NCBI RefSeq assembly: GCF_002368335.1
Contig: NZ_AP018288.1
Span: 6,329,221 to 6,393,220 of the forward strand
Direction of reading: 5' to 3'
DNA length: 64,000 bases
Source: Nostoc sp. NIES-4103
GTDB lineage: Bacteria; Cyanobacteriota; Cyanobacteriia; Cyanobacteriales; Nostocaceae
Positions 59,680 through 64,000 of the stretch are shown in pieces. The notes under the pieces are model-generated. The model made no database searches. It worked only from the letters and a program-made list of their open reading frames with translations, and was not told the DNA's origin. A program made the position numbers and the translations under genes. The stretch's first letter is position 1; every line of letters starts with the position of its first letter.

Positions 59680-60855
59680 TCAATGTTTTGCCAGTATTTC
59701 CTGGTAAGCTTGAATTATTCGGCGAGCGATCGCATCCCAACTGAAATTTTGCAATGCATATTTTTGGGCATTTAATCCCCGTTGCTGGCATTCTTGGGGA
59801 TTTTGCAAAGCTTGTTGCAGTAACTCAAATAGCGCTTGCACATCTGTTGTAGCCACCCACCCCGACTGACTATCGCGCACCTGCTGCCAAATATGCACTT
59901 GGTCAGAGATAATTACAGGTATGCCTGCTACCATTGCCTCAGCTACGGCAATGCCAAAGTTTTCATAGTATGAAGGTAAAACGAATAAGTTAGCAGCTTG
60001 TAGTAAACTAGCTTTTAACTCACCACTAACAAAGCCTGTGATTGTAGTGTGCGATCGCAATGGTGAATTTTCAATCTGGGATTTGATCTTTTGCTCGTAA
60101 TCTGGATCTTGAGGATTTGTTCCAGCTAACACAAAATGAAAATTGTGTCCTTCATATAGCAGTTTCTCTAAAGCTGGAATCAACAAATTCAAACCCTTTT
60201 TCGGGTCAATACGGGACATAAACAACACCAAAGGCACATCTTGTGGAATGCCTAACTGACCACGAACTAAACTCCCGTCATTTCTTCGAGGAGGAATTAC
60301 ACCCAAAGGAATCACCAAATCTTGCGTAATTACTCCAAATCTTTCTGATATTTTTGCTTCTTGTTCACTAGTAAAATGAATTGCTGCTGCACCAGCTAAA
60401 TTACGACGTTCTATAATTTCCACATAAAGCTGTTTCAATTGCTTTTTCTTCTGCAAATCAGCTGGATCAAGAGTACCTAAAGGGCGCAAAATATAAGGTA
60501 GCTTTTGCTGACGGCACACAATTGCAGCAGCACTACTGATAGGAGAAAATAAAGCATGAATATGTGCCAAGTCAAACTCACAAGCGTGAAGTTTCAACCA
60601 TTTGAGTAAATCAAGGGAAAATTTGTAGCGTCGAAACGGGGCACAACGAAAGTAAATTATTTCATAGCCATCTTGTTGAATTGGGCTATTTAAAGGAACA
60701 TCTAAAGGTTGTTGACCATTATCACCATTACTATCTGTGGTGAGAATTGTAACTTTCACACCTTCTTTTGCTAAAGCGGGGGCTAACCCTAGTACCATTT
60801 GACTAGGGCCGCCGTAAATCAAGGAAATTGAGGGGACAATTTGTAAAATTTTCAT
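59680..60855 (-). CDS. Glycosyltransferase family 4 protein
   Basis: 391-residue GT-B fold glycosyltransferase, probably acting on lipid-linked or nascent exopolysaccharide at the inner membrane. The N-terminal acceptor-side motif ILQIVPSISLIYGGPSQMVLGLA is present. C-terminal nucleotide-sugar motifs are LFMSRIDPKKGLNLLIPA and VLPSYYENFGIAVAEAMVAGIPVI (E-x7-E). Donor and acceptor are unknown. It is the last of at least four genes in the minus-strand polysaccharide cluster and is separated from the next by STRR DNA. Confidence 0.88.
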   Translation of the reverse strand: MKILQIVPSISLIYGGPSQMVLGLAPALAKEGVKVTILTTDSNGDNGQQPLDVPLNSPIQQDGYEIIYFRCAPFRRYKFSLDLLKWLKLHACEFDLAHIHALFSPISSAAAIVCRQQKLPYILRPLGTLDPADLQKKKQLKQLYVEIIERRNLAGAAAIHFTSEQEAKISERFGVITQDLVIPLGVIPPRRNDGSLVRGQLGIPQDVPLVLFMSRIDPKKGLNLLIPALEKLLYEGHNFHFVLAGTNPQDPDYEQKIKSQIENSPLRSHTTITGFVSGELKASLLQAANLFVLPSYYENFGIAVAEAMVAGIPVIISDQVHIWQQVRDSQSGWVATTDVQALFELLQQALQNPQECQQRGLNAQKYALQNFSWDAIARRIIQAYQEILAKH

Positions 60856-60985
60856 TTTTTGTTAGTTGTCAATAGTCAGTTGTTAGTTATCAGTTGTTAG
60901 TTGTTAGTTGTTTAGTCTGACCACTGACCACTGACCACTGACCACTGACTATTGACTATTGACTATTGACTATTGACTATTGACT
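60856..60985. repeat. STRR between glycosyltransferase genes
   Basis: Heptamers TTGTTAG/TTAGTTG, ACTGACC and TTGACTA tile the whole gap. The last units run into the 3' end of the upstream gene. Confidence 0.85.
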
Positions 60986-62145
60986 AATTCTTGATAAAAC
61001 TCAAACTGCTGCTTAGCTAAAGCTTTATTCGTGAATTTTACCATTGCTTTTTGATAACCCCTTTCACCAAGAGTTTGGGCAAAATCTGGTTTTTCTATTA
61101 ATTGAACTAAGCAATCAGCTAAGGCTTTAGCATCTCCTTCTGGAAAAATTAAACCATCATCACCAATTACATACGGAATTTCCCCAGAATTTGAACCGAT
61201 TACAGGAACTTGACAAGCCATTGCTTCAATGAGAACATGTCCAAATTGTTCTTTCCAGCCAACAGAAGTTAAGGTTTTAAAGTTGTAAGTTGTTTCTGAA
61301 GGCAGTACTAGAGTACTCATTAAATTTATATAACTGGCTACTTCGTTATGGGGAACGCTTTCTACTAAAATCAAACGTTCTTTGATATTGTTTTCTGTAG
61401 CAATTTTGATTATTTCTGCTTGTAGCGGCCCGCGTCCCAGAAGTAATAATTTCCAAGATTTATCTTGTAAAGTTACTAATGCTTGCAACAGCGTTAACAA
61501 CCCTTTTTCCTGAACAAAACGCCCCACAAATCCCACTACAAAATCATCTGATTTTATCCCCAGTTTAGCGGCTAATTCTGGCTGGGCTTTGGGAGTAAAT
61601 AAAGTTTCATCTACACCCAGTTGTGGCATAACTTTAATTGAGCCTTGGTATCCCCTTTGCCGTAATATTTCGGCACCATCTTGATTACCAGAGATAATGC
61701 CGTGGCTATGATTAAGGTTATATTTTTCTAATAATGCGATTGGCAATTTTAATTCATATGGCAAATTCCACCAAGTAAAAAATATATTTTTAGCTTTGAG
61801 ATTTAATAGCTGATTTAAGACAATCATCTGAGTATATGCCAGCCCTCTTGAACCTTGTTCTACCTGGATTACTTGAGGACGAAATTGCCGGAACAAACTG
61901 ATTAAATCTGCACCAAATGTCAAAAGCCCTTGATGATTTTGGCTGAAATTAGAAACAGGGACTATTTTAAATGCGCCTTCATCTCGGTATTGAGTTTGAA
62001 TGATTCTGTTTTGTACGCCACCAGGTTTCCAGCTTTTGGGAACTACAACTGTTACCTCAATTTTTGGTTCTAATTGAGATAAAGCGCGTAATTTTTCACA
62101 ATTTAGGTCTACTATATAAGTGTGACTGGCAACTAAAATTTTCAT
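60970..62145 (-). CDS. Glycosyltransferase family 4 protein
   Basis: 391 residues, GT-B fold, distinct from its neighbour of identical length. Motifs: MKILVASHTYIVDLNCEKLRAL at the start, VGFVGRFVQEKGLLTLLQAL, and a C-terminal EQFGHVLIEAMACQVPVIGSNSGEIPYVIG with the E-x7-E pattern. The final residues (ELVNSQ) are encoded by STRR DNA, so a repeat has invaded the 3' end. It probably adds a sugar in exopolysaccharide synthesis. Confidence 0.88.
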   Translation of the reverse strand: MKILVASHTYIVDLNCEKLRALSQLEPKIEVTVVVPKSWKPGGVQNRIIQTQYRDEGAFKIVPVSNFSQNHQGLLTFGADLISLFRQFRPQVIQVEQGSRGLAYTQMIVLNQLLNLKAKNIFFTWWNLPYELKLPIALLEKYNLNHSHGIISGNQDGAEILRQRGYQGSIKVMPQLGVDETLFTPKAQPELAAKLGIKSDDFVVGFVGRFVQEKGLLTLLQALVTLQDKSWKLLLLGRGPLQAEIIKIATENNIKERLILVESVPHNEVASYINLMSTLVLPSETTYNFKTLTSVGWKEQFGHVLIEAMACQVPVIGSNSGEIPYVIGDDGLIFPEGDAKALADCLVQLIEKPDFAQTLGERGYQKAMVKFTNKALAKQQFEFYQELVNSQ

Positions 62146-62252
62146 GGATATTGGGTAGTGGTTAGTTGTTAGTTGTCAGTTGTCAGTTGTTTTTTCCTAC
62201 TGACCACTGACCACTGACTAATGACTAATGACTAATAAATAATGACTAATAA
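62146..62252. repeat. STRR between GT4 and GT2 genes
   Basis: TTAGTTG/TTGTCAG, ACTGACC and ATGACTA heptamers fill the gap. Confidence 0.85.
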
Positions 62253-63233
62253 CTAAACTTGTTGATCAAGACGACTATAAATTTGTCCATCATTCCACGG
62301 TGATTGAATGACACTACCCAAGGCTTTGAGGAAACCCAAAGTATAGAAAAGGGCGCGAGTAACTATTTTGATAGGCGAACCGCTTTTGTGACAAGGTGGA
62401 CGCCCCAGGACGTGACAGTCAAATAAACGGGCGTATAGGCGTAAAGCTTGGCTAACGTTGAGGTTTTTTAGACCTAACAAGAAATGGTTGTGGTAAAAGG
62501 TGAGTTGATATTTAAGCGATCGCATACTAATATCATGACAACCCCCAGTTTCTTCGCCTAAATGTATTAAATGCGCCTCTGGGTCATACCAAATTTTATA
62601 TCCCGTCTTTCGCACCCGCAAACAAAAGTCTGACTCTTCACGTACTGCACTACCGCGAAACCTTTCGTCAAACTTTAGCCCATATTTAAAAAATATTTCG
62701 CGGCGAAAAGACATATTGCAACCCCTGGCTGTCAGGACTTGCTGGGGTTTGATGGTATGTACTAAATCAATGTGATACCAAGCAATTCCTGGATCCATAG
62801 CTTGGGGAGGAAGATATTCAATCTCCAATTTTCCCCCAGAATCGCCTAATTTCATTCTGTCAAATACCCGCCCGGCAACAGCCCCCACTTCTGGATTTTG
62901 CAAGTAGTTTTTCACATGGGCAGCTAAAAAACCAGGGGTTAATTTGACATCATCATCAATAAATAAAATTATTTCACCAATTGAGCGCCGCACACCATAA
63001 TTACGTGCCCCTGGTAAACTTGCCCAATCTAAATGAAACCATTTAATTTTACCTGTTGCTGCTTGTTCTTCTAGATAAGCTTGAATTTCTGGTTTATGTT
63101 TGGGAGATTGATCTACTACTAAAACTTCAAAGTTGGCATAATCCTGATTGAGGACATCCACAATACTATCTTGTAATGTTTCGTCTCGCCCATAGGTTGG
63201 TATGATGACAGAAATTAAAGGCAAATTATTCAT
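62253..63233 (-). CDS. Glycosyltransferase family 2 protein
   Basis: 326-residue GT-A fold glycosyltransferase. Motifs: LPLISVIIPTYGRDETL at the N-terminus, VLVVDQSP, the acidic metal-binding motif LFIDDDVKL (about residues 90-98), and a later acceptor region REESDFCLRVRKTGYKIWYDPEAHLIHLGEETGG. No clear membrane anchor is seen. It lies between the O-antigen-ligase-like gene and two GT4 genes, all on the minus strand. Such clusters make extracellular polysaccharide, possibly the hormogonium (hps-type) polysaccharide of Nostoc. That last point is inference. Confidence 0.88.
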   Translation of the reverse strand: MNNLPLISVIIPTYGRDETLQDSIVDVLNQDYANFEVLVVDQSPKHKPEIQAYLEEQAATGKIKWFHLDWASLPGARNYGVRRSIGEIILFIDDDVKLTPGFLAAHVKNYLQNPEVGAVAGRVFDRMKLGDSGGKLEIEYLPPQAMDPGIAWYHIDLVHTIKPQQVLTARGCNMSFRREIFFKYGLKFDERFRGSAVREESDFCLRVRKTGYKIWYDPEAHLIHLGEETGGCHDISMRSLKYQLTFYHNHFLLGLKNLNVSQALRLYARLFDCHVLGRPPCHKSGSPIKIVTRALFYTLGFLKALGSVIQSPWNDGQIYSRLDQQV

Positions 63234-63288
63234 ATACTTTTATATTCCAATAATTTTTTTGCTCTCATCATATGATTGTCTGCTATGA

Positions 63289-64000
63289 TTAAAATGTTGT
63301 ATTGAGACGTTTTTTCTTTTTTGTCTTTTCAGGGTTGGCTTCTTCCTTATCTTGTTTATCCAATGCTGGTAATTTGAATAGTAACCCTGCACAAAACCAG
63401 TAGTAGACAGCTACCGGATCAACATCTAAAGGGTAGTAGTAGGTGTTGTAACTAATAAACAATATAAACACCCATAAAGCTGCTCCGTAACTGCGGAAAT
63501 TACGGTTTTTTATGGAACGATAGGTTTTGAAAGCAGTGAATGTCAGGGTGGTGACTAAAGCGATAAAGCCCAGCAATCCTAAAATACCCACTTCATATAG
63601 TACTTTCGGGTAATAAGTTTCCACTAGCTTTGTCTCACCCAATGCACGGGCGGAGTTAGTGGCGCGACCTAAGCCACTTCCTAGCGGGCCCTGTACACTT
63701 CTCCAATTTTCCTCAAACTGACTAACAATAAACTCTTGGGGTGGTGAAGCTTCCCAGCGACCAACAAAACTATCCAACCTCTCTTGTACAACAGTAGGAT
63801 TAGTTACTACTGCTATGCTGAGAATTAAGCCAAGCCCAACCCCTATGGGGATAAAGCGTTTCAGGTTGCCAATTTGACCAGTCAGCAATAGCAAAATTAC
63901 AAAGCAGGTGGGTACTAAACCTAAAGCAATTCTTTGTCCAGAAACTACTGCATTGATAAAGACCGTAACTAAAGAACCTAAACTGATAATCCGCCAAATA
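63289..64000 (-). CDS. O-antigen ligase/polymerase-like membrane protein, 5' part outside window
   Basis: 237 codons in one open frame from the window edge (first visible residues IWRIISLGSLVTVFINAVVSGQR) to the stop at 63289. The start lies beyond position 64000. Hydrophobic spans are followed by a periplasmic loop with LGSGLGRATNSARALGE. Two more spans and a Lys-rich cytoplasmic tail (EANPEKTKKKKRLNTTF) follow. The loop and topology fit the Wzy/WaaL (O-antigen ligase) superfamily. It might correspond to HpsL of hormogonium polysaccharide clusters, which I cannot confirm. It is the first visible gene of the minus-strand polysaccharide cluster. Confidence 0.7.
   Translation of the reverse strand, partial: IWRIISLGSLVTVFINAVVSGQRIALGLVPTCFVILLLLTGQIGNLKRFIPIGVGLGLILSIAVVTNPTVVQERLDSFVGRWEASPPQEFIVSQFEENWRSVQGPLGSGLGRATNSARALGETKLVETYYPKVLYEVGILGLLGFIALVTTLTFTAFKTYRSIKNRNFRSYGAALWVFILFISYNTYYYPLDVDPVAVYYWFCAGLLFKLPALDKQDKEEANPEKTKKKKRLNTTF

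Overview
The window is chromosomal DNA of a filamentous, probably heterocyst-forming cyanobacterium of the Nostocales. The evidence is the AT-rich genome with many GCGATCGC (HIP1) octamers, cyanobacterial genes (ndhM, narB/narM, ferredoxin-type nirA, DUF3038/DUF4335, FHA-PBP, CHAT proteins) and many heptanucleotide tandem repeats (STRRs) of the kind known from heterocystous species. I cannot name the species.

Layout. 1-4600: phosphate uptake operon pstS-pstC-pstA-pstB (minus strand), with a terminator after pstB and a Pho-box-like tandem site before pstS. 5.3-12.4 kb: bioY-lspA, a secreted Pro/Thr-rich repeat protein, an FHA-fused class A penicillin-binding protein, and the DUF4335/DUF3038 pair. 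12.9-24.1 kb: apt, a lone DppB/OppB-type permease, small proteins, two peroxiredoxin-family genes, a GH133-like glycogen debranching enzyme, a tRNA with anticodon CAT, a GNAT acetyltransferase and recJ. 24.3-37.4 kb: nitrate assimilation, with a Rieske protein divergent from nirA-nrtA-nrtB-nrtC-nrtD-nrtP-like-narB, followed by a PsiE-like gene and narM. A good NtcA site lies in the divergent promoter region. The cluster codes for both an ABC nitrate transporter and an MFS nitrate/nitrite permease.

38.1-45.3 kb is rich in signalling proteins: FHA-PrsW membrane protease, an unknown 215-residue protein, CHAT-FHA, and a zinc-ribbon/kinase-like/PP2C phosphatase. 46.5-52.4 kb: ndhM, a small protein resembling a heterocyst-regulator family, a decayed gene, a NarL-type response regulator and dnaX. 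52.7-57.5 kb: a small protein and a 1250-residue TPR-CHAT protein that share an N-terminal domain. The CHAT domain has Asn where the catalytic His is expected. 58-64 kb: 1-Cys peroxiredoxin, a membrane protein, and an exopolysaccharide-type cluster of three glycosyltransferases plus the C-terminal part of an O-antigen-ligase-like protein cut by the window end.

The most unusual feature is the repeat landscape. Heptamer STRRs fill most intergenic gaps, and STRR-type DNA also sits in frame inside four housekeeping genes (debranching enzyme twice, recJ, nirA, narB). There are also several MITE-like elements with terminal inverted repeats; one copy has a perfect 7-bp target duplication. All functions are read from sequence motifs and recalled family knowledge. 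No database search was run.
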